Part shown: positions 13,877 through 22,142 of the stretch, piece after piece | How the letters are laid out: each line of letters starts with the position of its first letter | Numbering within the stretch: position 1 is the first letter of the stretch | Origin: Actinomycetes bacterium | GTDB lineage: Bacteria > Actinomycetota > Acidimicrobiia > Acidimicrobiales > RAAP-2 | Direction of reading: 5' to 3' | DNA: 64,000 nucleotides | Assembly: GCA_021798955.1 (NCBI GenBank) | Contig: JAJZBK010000007.1 | Coordinates: forward strand, 1-64,000 | The notes under the pieces: generated by a model | The model's database searches: none | What the model was told of the DNA's origin: nothing | What the model saw: only the letters and a program-made list of their open reading frames with translations | Program-made: the position numbers and the translations under genes

Positions 13877-15145
13877 TCAGCCCCTGAGCGAGACGGGCAG
13901 CGCCTCGAGCCCCCGGAGCGCGACCGTCGGTCGGTAGGAGACGGTGTCGGTGGCGAGCGCCACGTTGGGAGCTCGCCGCGCCAGTGCGGTCAACGCCACC
14001 TGGGTCTCCATGCGGGCCAGTGGTGCGCCCAGGCAGTGGTGGATGCCGAAGCCGAAGCCGAGGTGGTTGACGTTCGCCCGCCCGAGGTCAAGGCGTTCGG
14101 GGTCGACGAAGGCCTCAGGGTCGTGGTTCCCCGAGCCGAGGAGGGCCATGACGAAGTCACCCTCCTCCATGGGGACGCCGGCCAGGTCGAGGTCTTCGAC
14201 AATGGTCCGGACAGTGAACTGCACCGGCGACACGAAACGGAGGAGCTCCTCGACCCCGTTGCGGACGATGCCGGGGTCCTGTCGGAGCCGGCGCCACTGG
14301 TCGGGATGGCACAGCAACGCGTGCACGCCCCCGGAGATCAGGTTCACCGTCGTCTCGTGCCCGGCCACGAGGAGCAGGATGCACGTCGAGAGGAGCTCGG
14401 CCTCGTTGAGCGTGTCGCCACCGTCCTCGGCCAGGGCGAGGGCGCTTATGAGGTCGTCGCCCGGAGACGCCCGTCGCTCGGCCAACAGCTCGAAGAAGTA
14501 CTGGGCGAACTCGACGACCGCAGCCTGACGAGCGTCGACGACCTCGTCGGGGAGGAGGAATTCGGGGTCGATGCCGCGGGCTAGGGCCCCCGACCACGCC
14601 TGGAAGCGGTCTTGGTCCTCAGCCGGGACCCCGAGCAGCTCGCAGATCACCTGCACGGGCAGCGGGTAGGCAAGTGCTCGGAGTAGGTCGACGTCCCCTT
14701 CGTCGAGGGCGGCATCGAGCAGCTCGTCGACGATCTGCTGGGTACGGGGCCGCATCGACTCGACGACACGGGGGGTGAAGGCCTTGGAGACGAGCCCCCG
14801 CAGGCGGGTGTGGTCGGGGGGGTCACGGAAGAGGAACGGTCGCGCCTCCACCATGGCGGCAGCGGCACGCGTCCTGGCGGGGTCAGCGGCACGTGTGGCG
14901 GCGGGGTCACGCCGAAGCCGAAAGGCCAGCCGGGCGGCGTCGACCCTCGTGCTGTCCGAGCTCGCCCGCCGGTCGCGCAAGAGGGCCAGGCAGTCGGCGT
15001 GCCGGGAGAGGACCCAGAAACCGAGATGGTTGCGATGGACAGGGGCTTCCTGGCGCAGCTCGGCGTAGAGCGGGAACGGGTCCGTCACCCACCGCGGGTC
15101 GAAGGGGTCGAAGACGAGCCCGCTCGAAGGGGCATCCGGCATCAT
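13877..15145 (-). CDS. Cytochrome P450
   Basis: 422 residues, soluble bacterial type. Visible are the I-helix LLLVAGHETTVNLI, the K-helix ExxR in VEELLRF, and the haem loop FGFGIHHCLGAPLARMETQ with the axial cysteine. The N-terminal DPFDPRWVTDPFPLYAELR is typical of CYP families acting on sterols, fatty acids or terpenoids; the substrate is not readable. No ferredoxin or reductase adjoins it. ATG 15145 overlaps the stop of the coupling-protein gene (ATGATG), so this enzyme appears to be translated as the last gene of the type IV secretion-like operon, an odd partnership. Confidence 0.85.
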   Translation of the reverse strand: MMPDAPSSGLVFDPFDPRWVTDPFPLYAELRQEAPVHRNHLGFWVLSRHADCLALLRDRRASSDSTRVDAARLAFRLRRDPAATRAADPARTRAAAAMVEARPFLFRDPPDHTRLRGLVSKAFTPRVVESMRPRTQQIVDELLDAALDEGDVDLLRALAYPLPVQVICELLGVPAEDQDRFQAWSGALARGIDPEFLLPDEVVDARQAAVVEFAQYFFELLAERRASPGDDLISALALAEDGGDTLNEAELLSTCILLLVAGHETTVNLISGGVHALLCHPDQWRRLRQDPGIVRNGVEELLRFVSPVQFTVRTIVEDLDLAGVPMEEGDFVMALLGSGNHDPEAFVDPERLDLGRANVNHLGFGFGIHHCLGAPLARMETQVALTALARRAPNVALATDTVSYRPTVALRGLEALPVSLRG

Positions 15146-16812
15146 CGCGATGGTAGCGAGGCACCGCCCCCGGAGCCTCGTCGCCACTGGACTCGTCGCC
15201 ACTGGCCTCGTCGCCACTGGCCTCGTCGCCACTGGCCTCGTCGCCACTGGACTCGTCGCCACTGGCCTCGGCCGGCCACAGCGGTCCGGCGTTCACTCCC
15301 CCGGTTACCGGCTCCCTCTACTCGACCTTCCCGGCGGGCAAGCAGGACCGGGTCGCTGAACCACGGTCGCAGGGAGACGAGCGCGGGTAGGAGCGTCCCG
15401 GCCAGGACGACCGCTCGGCCGGCGGGTAGGCGCCGAAGCACGTCGGGCGGCGCCAGGCGGCGGCGCACCGGGGCGGCGCTGGTCGACGCCGCCACTCGAG
15501 CACCCCACGTCGTGGTCGGGACCATCGCCTCCTCGTCGCCGACCAGGGTGCTCACGTGCTCGAGGGTCCCCGGGTCGGTCACACCGGGGAGGAGGAGCGT
15601 GACCCGGTGGTTGTTGACGACGGTCGGCGCTCGGGGCCCGTAGCGAGCCGTCACCTGGGCGAGGTCGTGGAAGACGGTCACGAGCTGGATGCCGTGCCCC
15701 GCCGCCGTCGAGGCGAGGACGTCGAGGTCGGGCAGTGGCGCCAGGTTCGCCGCCTCGTCGAGGACCAGCAGGAGGGGCGGCTCGAGGGGGGCCCGGGTGG
15801 CCGTCACATGGTCGACCACGTGCTCGACGAGATCGTGGAGGACGGCGACGAAGAGTGGACTGAGCCGCCGCTGCTCGTGGGCGGGCGCGCAGAGGTAGAG
15901 GGTGTTCGACCCCGCCACCACGGCGGCAGGGTCCAGCCGGACGCCGGATTGGACGCGCCGGTCACCCAGTTCGGCGAAGGGCTGGAGGACGACCTCGGCG
16001 GTGGTGGCCACCGAGGACCGCTGGCGCTCCTCCCGGGAGAAGTGCGCCCACGCCGCGTCGAGGGCGGCCGGCACCCCGGCCGTCTCGAGGAGATCGAGCA
16101 CGGCCCGTTCCTCTCCGGTGTCGACCCACCGGACGACGTCGGTCATCTCGAGGCCACCGACGGCGGCAGCGAACAGGAGAGGAGCGAGCAACTTGGCCGC
16201 CGCAGCCAGCCAGAAGTCGCCGTCGCTGAGCGAGCCAGCCACTGCCTTTGCCCCCTCGGCGAGCCCCGCTGCCGCCCGACGGGCCCCGGGCCAGGTCGCC
16301 GACCGCTCGAGCGGCGACCACTGGCAGGACGGCTCGCCGGTCGTTCCCGAGGGATCGAAGCACAGCACGGTGCCGCACCGCCGGCGGTAGGCCACCGTGT
16401 CGGCCAACAGGTCGGACTTCACACTGGCCGCCACCACCGGGCCTTCCCAACCGAGGATGGCAGGCACGGCCACCGCCGACGTCTTGCCCGAGCGAGTCGG
16501 ACCGAAGACCAGCACCGACTGGCCCGGCTCGGCGGCCACGGAGGTGCGCCCGAGGACACCAAGCACGACGCGCCCGGCGGCCGGGCCCTGCCGGGGCGGT
16601 ACAAGCAGAGGAGCGAGCTCGTGGCGGCGTGCCCACCGGGCAGGAGAGGCCCCGCTGCGCCCGTCCCGGGCGAGCCACCGGGCGGAACGGCCCAGGTGCA
16701 GCGGCCCCGGTCGGAGGCCCGTGCCGCCACCACCCCGCGTGTCGAGGGCTGCCGCCCCGAACGCGACGAGCCCGACCACGATGACCAGACCGTGGACCAG
16801 GCTGCTCACCAC
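15142..16812 (-). CDS. VirD4/TraG-like type IV coupling ATPase
   Basis: 556 residues. One N-terminal transmembrane helix (LVIVVGLVAFGAAAL, about 9-24), then Walker A FGPTRSGKTSAV (about 103-114) and Walker B LLLVLDEAANLAP (Asp352/Glu353), with a late VVNNHRVTLLLPG region. This is the coupling-protein fold that recruits substrates to type IV secretion systems. Only one membrane helix is present and the C-terminus ends in six QWRRG/V repeats, a basic, Trp-rich tail. GTG 16812 overlaps the VirB4-like stop. It is the fifth gene of the secretion-like operon. Confidence 0.8.
   Translation of the reverse strand: MVSSLVHGLVIVVGLVAFGAAALDTRGGGGTGLRPGPLHLGRSARWLARDGRSGASPARWARRHELAPLLVPPRQGPAAGRVVLGVLGRTSVAAEPGQSVLVFGPTRSGKTSAVAVPAILGWEGPVVAASVKSDLLADTVAYRRRCGTVLCFDPSGTTGEPSCQWSPLERSATWPGARRAAAGLAEGAKAVAGSLSDGDFWLAAAAKLLAPLLFAAAVGGLEMTDVVRWVDTGEERAVLDLLETAGVPAALDAAWAHFSREERQRSSVATTAEVVLQPFAELGDRRVQSGVRLDPAAVVAGSNTLYLCAPAHEQRRLSPLFVAVLHDLVEHVVDHVTATRAPLEPPLLLVLDEAANLAPLPDLDVLASTAAGHGIQLVTVFHDLAQVTARYGPRAPTVVNNHRVTLLLPGVTDPGTLEHVSTLVGDEEAMVPTTTWGARVAASTSAAPVRRRLAPPDVLRRLPAGRAVVLAGTLLPALVSLRPWFSDPVLLARREGRVEGAGNRGSERRTAVAGRGQWRRVQWRRGQWRRGQWRRGQWRRVQWRRGSGGGASLPSR
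15177..15266. repeat. 6 x 15 bp minisatellite
   Basis: Six head-to-tail copies of CTCGTCGCCACTGGM. The repeat lies inside the 3' end of the coupling-protein gene, where it encodes six QWRRG/QWRRV pentapeptides on the minus strand, 32 bp before the P450 start. The near-identity of the units implies recent expansion. Confidence 0.9.
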
Positions 16813-18230
16813 GCAGCCTCCTTCGACCGGGCCAGACCCCCGTCGGCCAGACCCCCGTCGGCCAGACCCCCGTCGGCCAGGTCGCCCATGGCGGCATCGG
16901 TGTCCACGAGCGCCCGCTCCGAGGAAGCCAGCTGGTGCTCCACCAAGAACGAGCGGCGACCCACCTTCCACAGGGCAACCCCCCGGTGGAGCTCGGTGCA
17001 CAGGGAAGCCTCGGTGGGGGTAAGGCCCAGGAGCTCGCCCGAGGTGGCGACCTCGGACGGCGGTTGGGCGTAGACCACGCGGGTCTCCGAGTCGGCGAGA
17101 AGCCCTTCGGCCAGGCGGACTTGCTCGGACGCCGCCGCGCCCACCGCCCGGAGGTCAGAGAGCCGGTGGAGGACGGCCACGTTCGACACCCCCGCCGCCC
17201 GCGACAGCTTCCACGAGGACTGGAGCCAGCGGGCCACACCAAGGTTGGCGAGGATGGCCCACGCCTCGTCGACCACGAGGAGGAGGTGGGAAGAACCGGC
17301 AGCCCGCACCGAGTGCTGGAGCCAGGCCGCCGCGCACGCCATGAGCGCGCCGAGGGCGGGCGATCCGTAGACGGCGGAGAGGTCGAGCACGACGAGCGGG
17401 GCGTCGAGGGAGAGCCCGGGCGTGGTCTCACCGTCGAACATGCCCGCCAGGTCGCCGTGGACGAGCCGGCGCAGCTCGAGAGCGACGTCGCGTCCGTCTT
17501 CGGCGAGCGTGGCAGTGTCGGTGCGCAGGGCAGCGGCGGCCTGCGGCGCGGGTTCGAACAGGGCGTCGACGACGGCGAGGAGGGTCGGCGCTCGTGTCCC
17601 CGCTCGCTCTGTCGCCTGACCCACCGCCGCGTCGGTCGCCGCTCGCTCGCGTGGCAGCAGGTCGCGCCGAAGGCTGGCGACGGCAAGTGACGCCACGAGC
17701 TCCACCCGGCGTCGCCAGGCCTCGTCACCGTGGTCGGTCGCGCCACTCCGGCAGTCGGCGGCCGCGGCCGGGCTCCAGGCTCCGCCGGGGTCGGCGGCAG
17801 TGGGGGCCGGCGCGGACACCCGAGCCAGCGGTTCCGCCACGACGCCCGAGTCGAGTGGGTTGAGCCGAACCGGTCCCCCGGGACGCAGGGCGATCGGAGT
17901 GACACCCCACGCGGCAGCCAACGCCCCGTACTCCCCCTTCGGGTCGACCACCCAGGCTCGACGCCCGAAGACCGACTGCCGCCAGAGGTAGGTCTTGACG
18001 AAGGCGCTCTTCCCCCGGCCGATCTGCCCGAAGACGAGGAGGTTCGGGTTGGTCACTACGCCGTGGCGGTAGAGGACGAAGGGGTCGTAGGAGAACGACC
18101 CGCCCAGGACGTCGCGCCCCACCAAGACGCCCTCGGCACCCAGCCCGGCCTCGGTGACGAGCGGATAGGCGGCGCAGAGGTGGCGGGTGGTGGCGACGTG
18201 GGCAGGCAGACCGAGGCCGCCGCCTTTCAC
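16806..18230 (-). CDS. VirB4/TraC-like secretion ATPase, motor domain only
   Basis: 474 residues. Walker A is LLVFGQIGRGKSAFVKT (about 65-81), followed by WVVDPKGEYGALAAAWG; Walker B is LLLVVDEAWAIL, then SNVAVLHRLSDLRAVG and TRVVYAQPPSE. This is the RecA-like motor of VirB4/TraC ATPases that power pilus or substrate export. The protein starts shortly before the motor, so the usual 200-residue N-terminal VirB4 domain is missing or supplied by the gene immediately upstream, with which it overlaps by 4 bp. A central DUF-like insertion of low complexity (about 130-165) is present. The C-terminus carries LADGG repeats. Confidence 0.8.
   Translation of the reverse strand: MKGGGLGLPAHVATTRHLCAAYPLVTEAGLGAEGVLVGRDVLGGSFSYDPFVLYRHGVVTNPNLLVFGQIGRGKSAFVKTYLWRQSVFGRRAWVVDPKGEYGALAAAWGVTPIALRPGGPVRLNPLDSGVVAEPLARVSAPAPTAADPGGAWSPAAAADCRSGATDHGDEAWRRRVELVASLAVASLRRDLLPRERAATDAAVGQATERAGTRAPTLLAVVDALFEPAPQAAAALRTDTATLAEDGRDVALELRRLVHGDLAGMFDGETTPGLSLDAPLVVLDLSAVYGSPALGALMACAAAWLQHSVRAAGSSHLLLVVDEAWAILANLGVARWLQSSWKLSRAAGVSNVAVLHRLSDLRAVGAAASEQVRLAEGLLADSETRVVYAQPPSEVATSGELLGLTPTEASLCTELHRGVALWKVGRRSFLVEHQLASSERALVDTDAAMGDLADGGLADGGLADGGLARSKEAAW
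16831..16875. repeat. 3 x 15 bp minisatellite
   Basis: Three exact copies of GCCAGACCCCCGTCG at the 3' end of the VirB4-like gene encode LADGG repeats just before its C-terminus. It has the same unit length as the repeat ending the next gene but no sequence relation to it. Confidence 0.9.
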
Positions 18231-19789
18231 GACAGCCCCCGACCGAGCGGCAGGGTGCAGGTGAAGGCCGCGTCCTGCTGGCCGTAGAGGAGACGGAGCT
18301 CGAGGCGAGCCTGGCCAGCTGCCTGCTCCACCAGGGCAGCCGCCCGACGGAGTGCGTCGCGGCTCTCTGCCGTCACCGTCACGTAGCCCGAGAAGCGGAA
18401 CTGGGCGTGCCCGTCAGCCAGCTCGGCGTCTCGTTCGTCGGCCGCTGCCCGCTCGCGCGCCTGGCGAGCGGTGGCGAGGAACCCTCCCCGACGCCGTAGC
18501 TCGGCGTCGGCCCGGTCGGCAGTACGTGCCCGGGCCACCTGACGCGCGGCACGGCTCGGCGCCACCGGCTCCATGGTGACCGACAGCGCCCGCCGGACGG
18601 GGAGAAAGAGGAGCGGGCCGAGGAACTCGGGCGTGACGTCGGCACGAGGCCACTCGGAGACCCAGTAGGTGGCGTGCCAGGTGCCGTCCACCCGAACGGC
18701 TTCCCAGCTCGGCTCGATGGCGAGCGGCCACGGCCACGACGGGCCACGACGTCTTCCGACGTCCCCGCCGCCGACCATCCACGGGGGTTGGTGGCCGAAG
18801 GACAGGGAGAGCGCATCGGCGAGCGCGCCGGGCCCAAGCAGACCGTCGACCTCCACGTCGGCGTCGGCCAGCAGGCGAGCCACGGCAGCGGCTTCCCGCC
18901 CGAGGAGACGGGCGGCGCCGTCCACGCCGCCCCCGGCCTCACGGACCTGACGGCCGGCCCGTCCGAGGTGGATGGCGAGGGCGACGAGCACCCGGTGGCG
19001 GCGAGTGACCGGGGCCACCTCTTCGACGAGGCGGTCGTAGGAGGCCCCAGCCGGACCACTCGCAGCCACGCCCCGACGCCCCCGGTCCTCGGCGACGGCG
19101 TAGCCGTCGTCGGGAACGCACGTCTCGAGCCACTGGAGGCGGTGCACCACGGTCCCCTCGCGGGCAAGCGAAGCAAGGGTCCGTCCCCACCCTCCGACCA
19201 GGCGGTCCTGGTCGTGGGAAGCCAGCAGGGCGAAACTGTGCCCGCGCACCGCCAGGACGACGGTCACCGTGCGGGAGCGGTCGTCCACCAACAGCCCGAC
19301 CGGTCCGGCAACTCCGCCCGTCACCCCGTCGGCGGCGACCAGCCTGAGGCCCCCGAGCACCCCGGCCACCCGCGTCGACGACAGCCCACCGGCGACGTGT
19401 GCCGGTGGCGAACGGCGGTCGGGCGCGGCTGGCGGGCCCGTACGGCTCCCGCCCTCGGCGGCCAGCTGACCGGCCGCCGGCACCGGGCTCGTCCACCGCC
19501 GACGCCCCCCTACCCCCGACCAGGCGTACCGGGCGACCAGCGGCACCCACTGCTCAGCCGACCGCCCCCGCACGGGCACGCAGGCCAGGGCGACCCCGGC
19601 TCCGACGACGAGAACGGCGAGGGCCGCACCGCCGATGCTCGGCCGGGAGCGAAGTGCGCCGACGGCGACGACCAAGGCGAGCGCCACCGTGACGAGCTGT
19701 CCGGCCCGCCATCCGGCGACGATCCCCCGTTGCTCGAGCGGACCCAGCCGGTAGCGGGTCCGGACCGGACCGGGCTCAACCGAGGACAT
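18227..19789 (-). CDS. SCO6880-like secretion-system protein
   Basis: 520 residues. Two closely spaced transmembrane helices (about 30-65: VTVALALVVAVGAL, LAVLVVGAGVALACVP) are followed by a large soluble domain with RTVTVVLAVRGHSFALLASH and LEVDGLLGPGALADALSLS-type segments. I recognise the layout of the SCO6880 family found next to VirB4-like ATPases in actinobacterial conjugation clusters; its biochemical role is unknown. Because the following gene lacks a VirB4 N-terminal domain, this protein may fill that place. ATG 19789 (MSSVEPGPV) is chosen because the earlier frame lies in the upstream gene; a 14-bp overlap couples them. Confidence 0.65.
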   Translation of the reverse strand: MSSVEPGPVRTRYRLGPLEQRGIVAGWRAGQLVTVALALVVAVGALRSRPSIGGAALAVLVVGAGVALACVPVRGRSAEQWVPLVARYAWSGVGGRRRWTSPVPAAGQLAAEGGSRTGPPAAPDRRSPPAHVAGGLSSTRVAGVLGGLRLVAADGVTGGVAGPVGLLVDDRSRTVTVVLAVRGHSFALLASHDQDRLVGGWGRTLASLAREGTVVHRLQWLETCVPDDGYAVAEDRGRRGVAASGPAGASYDRLVEEVAPVTRRHRVLVALAIHLGRAGRQVREAGGGVDGAARLLGREAAAVARLLADADVEVDGLLGPGALADALSLSFGHQPPWMVGGGDVGRRRGPSWPWPLAIEPSWEAVRVDGTWHATYWVSEWPRADVTPEFLGPLLFLPVRRALSVTMEPVAPSRAARQVARARTADRADAELRRRGGFLATARQARERAAADERDAELADGHAQFRFSGYVTVTAESRDALRRAAALVEQAAGQARLELRLLYGQQDAAFTCTLPLGRGLS

Positions 19790-21545
19790 CGCTTGCTCCA
19801 CCGGCCCCGTCGCCGAGCTCAGCCTCGTCGCCGGAGCCGTCGTCGGCCCCGGGCACGGCCCACACCGGCAGACTGGCACCGGGCGACCCCGCCGCCGCCG
19901 GCCGTCCTTCTTGCGGGGGCCAGGGCCCGGTGCTCACCAGTACCGGGCCGAGGCGGTCGTGGGTGATCCACGCCGTCGGTGCACCGCCAGCGCGTGCCGT
20001 GACCGCCTTGTCGTCGTCGGGTGGCGTGGGCTGCCTGGCTAGGGACGTCGTCTGGGCGCTCCCGGCCCCGGACGGGGCCGGACGCTCGCCGCCCTCGGCG
20101 TCATCCTGGTGGCGACCGGCTCCGTCGAGGGCCTCCTGCAGCACGGCCGTGGCCCCCGGGTGCGGAGCCCACGAGGGGATGTCGTCACCAGGCACCCGGC
20201 CTGCGCCGTAGCCAGCCCGCGCCCAGGTGGACGCCGGATGGACTCCGGTGGCGCTCGCCAGTGGGCCATTCCCCGCACGAGGGCCGCTCCCCGCCGGTCC
20301 GGCGGAGGCTCCGCCTGGCCGCCCCTCGGCACTCGGGTCAGCAGCACCCGCGCCCGAGGCGCCGCCCCCAGCGGCGACAGCCTCGTCCGCCGACCCGGCG
20401 GCGGACCCGAGCGCCCCGGTAAGCAGCCCGGTGCCGTCGGATGCCAGCGCGCCGCTGATCACCGAAGCGCCGAGCGCGGCGTGGACCAGGGTGCGGGGTA
20501 CTCCCGCCACCGCCCGCACGCCGCGGTGGGCGACACCGTCGAGGTGTGCGGCGGCACTCGCCTCGGCAACGGGAAGGAGCCGGAGCAGCGCCCACGGCGA
20601 CAGCGAGGCCAACAGCAACAGAGCAGCACCTCCGACGACGGCCGTGAGGCTCGACGCCCCCGAGGGGGTCGAGCCGGAACCGACAGCCACCGCACCTGCG
20701 CCCAGGCTGAGCACGGCCACCACGACGAACTTGGCGAGGACGAGCGCGGCAATCGTCTCGGCGAGGCGGCGACACCAGTGGGACACGGCCGGCCAGGCCA
20801 GCGTGGCGAGGGCGAGCGGCAGGAAGAGCACGGCGACGTAGAGGGCAGCGGCCCGCAACAGCAGCTCCACCCAGACCGTAAAGGTGGCCACCACGACGAC
20901 CACGGAGACCACCAAGACGAGGAACTCCGGCACCCCGGCTTGTCCGCCGAGCGCCGCCGTGTCGAGGTCGTCGACGATCCGACCGAGGACCTGGGCCGTG
21001 TCGGCTCCGGTGCCTCCGGCTACCGCTGTGCTCATGGCGTCGGTGACGACCAGTCCGACCGTGACGAGCTTGACGGCTACGCCGGTGAGCACCAGGGCAG
21101 CGGGGACGTTGACAAGGGCCGTGCGGACGAGCAGGAGCGCGCTCTGAGCGTGGAGAGCCTGGATGACACCGAGCACGAAGAGGGGGAGCACGACGGTTGC
21201 GGCCAGCCCGGCCATCACGGCCAGATGGCTGGTGAACCAACCTGCGCCGAGGTCGACCTGGGTGGTGGTGAGGAGCAGGCCGGCCACCCGGCCGAGCAGC
21301 CACTCGGCACCCGAGGCGACCCAACCGGCCAACCCGTCGAGCACCTGGGTCGCCCCGAAGCCCACCGCTCCACCGACCAACGAGCCGGCGGCGGCTCCGA
21401 CAGACGAGGCCGCCCCGCACGCCACCTTGAGCCCAGCGCCCATCACCGCGCCCGGCAGGCCTCCCGGGCACGACACGGCTACCGCCGTTCCAGGGAGGGC
21501 CGCGACCGCTGCCAGGACCGTGCTCGCCTGGCTGGCACCGTTCAC
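19776..21545 (-). CDS. TrbL/VirB6-like polytopic membrane protein
   Basis: 589 residues. The N-terminal 360 hold about seven hydrophobic helices, including LAATVVLPLFVLGVIQALH, LALATLAWPAVSHWCRRLAE and LAKFVVVAVLSLGAGAV, with the pattern of the VirB6/TrbL inner-membrane channel component of type IV systems. The C-terminal 230 residues are a disordered Gly/Ala/Pro/Ser domain, presumably cytoplasmic or surface-exposed. It is the second gene of the operon, starting 10 bp after the pilin-like gene. Confidence 0.7.
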   Translation of the reverse strand: MNGASQASTVLAAVAALPGTAVAVSCPGGLPGAVMGAGLKVACGAASSVGAAAGSLVGGAVGFGATQVLDGLAGWVASGAEWLLGRVAGLLLTTTQVDLGAGWFTSHLAVMAGLAATVVLPLFVLGVIQALHAQSALLLVRTALVNVPAALVLTGVAVKLVTVGLVVTDAMSTAVAGGTGADTAQVLGRIVDDLDTAALGGQAGVPEFLVLVVSVVVVVATFTVWVELLLRAAALYVAVLFLPLALATLAWPAVSHWCRRLAETIAALVLAKFVVVAVLSLGAGAVAVGSGSTPSGASSLTAVVGGAALLLLASLSPWALLRLLPVAEASAAAHLDGVAHRGVRAVAGVPRTLVHAALGASVISGALASDGTGLLTGALGSAAGSADEAVAAGGGASGAGAADPSAEGRPGGASAGPAGSGPRAGNGPLASATGVHPASTWARAGYGAGRVPGDDIPSWAPHPGATAVLQEALDGAGRHQDDAEGGERPAPSGAGSAQTTSLARQPTPPDDDKAVTARAGGAPTAWITHDRLGPVLVSTGPWPPQEGRPAAAGSPGASLPVWAVPGADDGSGDEAELGDGAGGASDVLG

Positions 21546-21555
21546 CGTACGCCCT

Positions 21556-21990
21556 TCACCGCACGCCCTGGCCGGCGTGGAAGAAGAAGTTGACCAGCGC
21601 GGGCCCGGCGCCGATCAGCAAGGCGGCGAGCCCCGAGACGAGCACCGCTCGGCGCCCCACGTAGGCCTGTTGGTAGTTCTGTCCGTGGGAGCCGAGCGCC
21701 CAGGCCGCCGCGCCGACGACGAGCCCGACCAGCGCCAGGGCGAGAGCCCAACCGCCGATGCCATTGACCAGGTTCTGGAGCACGTGGCCACCGGGAAGGG
21801 CCCCGGTGTCCGGGCTCATCGTGACGTCAGCGAGGCGTGCCACCCGCGCCACCCCGCCGGCATTCGCCCACGCCGACGCCATCGGGGCCAGGAGCACCGT
21901 CAGCATGGCCGTTGACGAGGCCAGCCCGTGAGACAGCGGCGACAGGGGGAGCACGGGGGCCAGGGGGACGAGGGACGAGACGTCGGTCAT
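21556..21990 (-). CDS. DUF6112-like VirB2-type small membrane protein
   Basis: 144 residues with a hydrophobic N-terminal segment (AMLTVLLAPMASAWA) that could be a cleaved signal, and two later helices (IGGWALALALVGLVVGAAAW and AVLVSGLAALLIGAGPALVN) linked by a polar turn SHGQNYQQAYVGRR. That hairpin resembles VirB2/TrbC pilins and the actinobacterial DUF6112 family. It is the first gene of the five-gene operon. TACCGT lies 6 nt before the ATG, so it is likely leaderless. Confidence 0.65.
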   Translation of the reverse strand: MTDVSSLVPLAPVLPLSPLSHGLASSTAMLTVLLAPMASAWANAGGVARVARLADVTMSPDTGALPGGHVLQNLVNGIGGWALALALVGLVVGAAAWALGSHGQNYQQAYVGRRAVLVSGLAALLIGAGPALVNFFFHAGQGVR

Positions 21991-21996
21991 GGGGCC

Positions 21997-22058
21997 ACGG
22001 TATGAGATTGTTCATGTGGTTTCAAGTGTTTTCGATGTGTCTTCGTGTTTTTCTTGTT
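21997..22058. promoter_or_regulatory. Promoter of the secretion operon with 10-bp-periodic TTC repeats
   Basis: Leftward, TTGAAA (22025-22020), a 17-nt spacer and TACCGT (22002-21997) form a good promoter. On the plus strand TTC begins at 22011, 22021, 22031, 22042 and 22051, mostly as TTCNNGTG, spaced about one helical turn apart in a T-rich tract that stands out from the GC-rich surroundings. Direct repeats at this spacing recall Pho-box-type sites of PhoB/RegX3 regulators. The site lies between this operon and a senX3-regX3-like pair, so a regulator bound here could affect both. Confidence 0.5.
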
Positions 22059-22142
22059 TTCTGGTGGCTCCCAGCGGCCGTTCCCCCTCGAGGACCGGAA
22101 ACGAGGGCCGGATCGGGCGGTGCTAGCTGGCATGCTGGAGCG

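Noticed and set aside
15143-15262. P450 N-terminal extension of VATRP repeats
   Set aside because: It is the 15-bp minisatellite read in another frame. ATG 15145 gives a normal P450 start and overlaps the upstream stop.
15177-15266. CRISPR array
   Set aside because: The units are 15 bp and adjacent with no spacers. The same holds for all other tandem repeats in the window.
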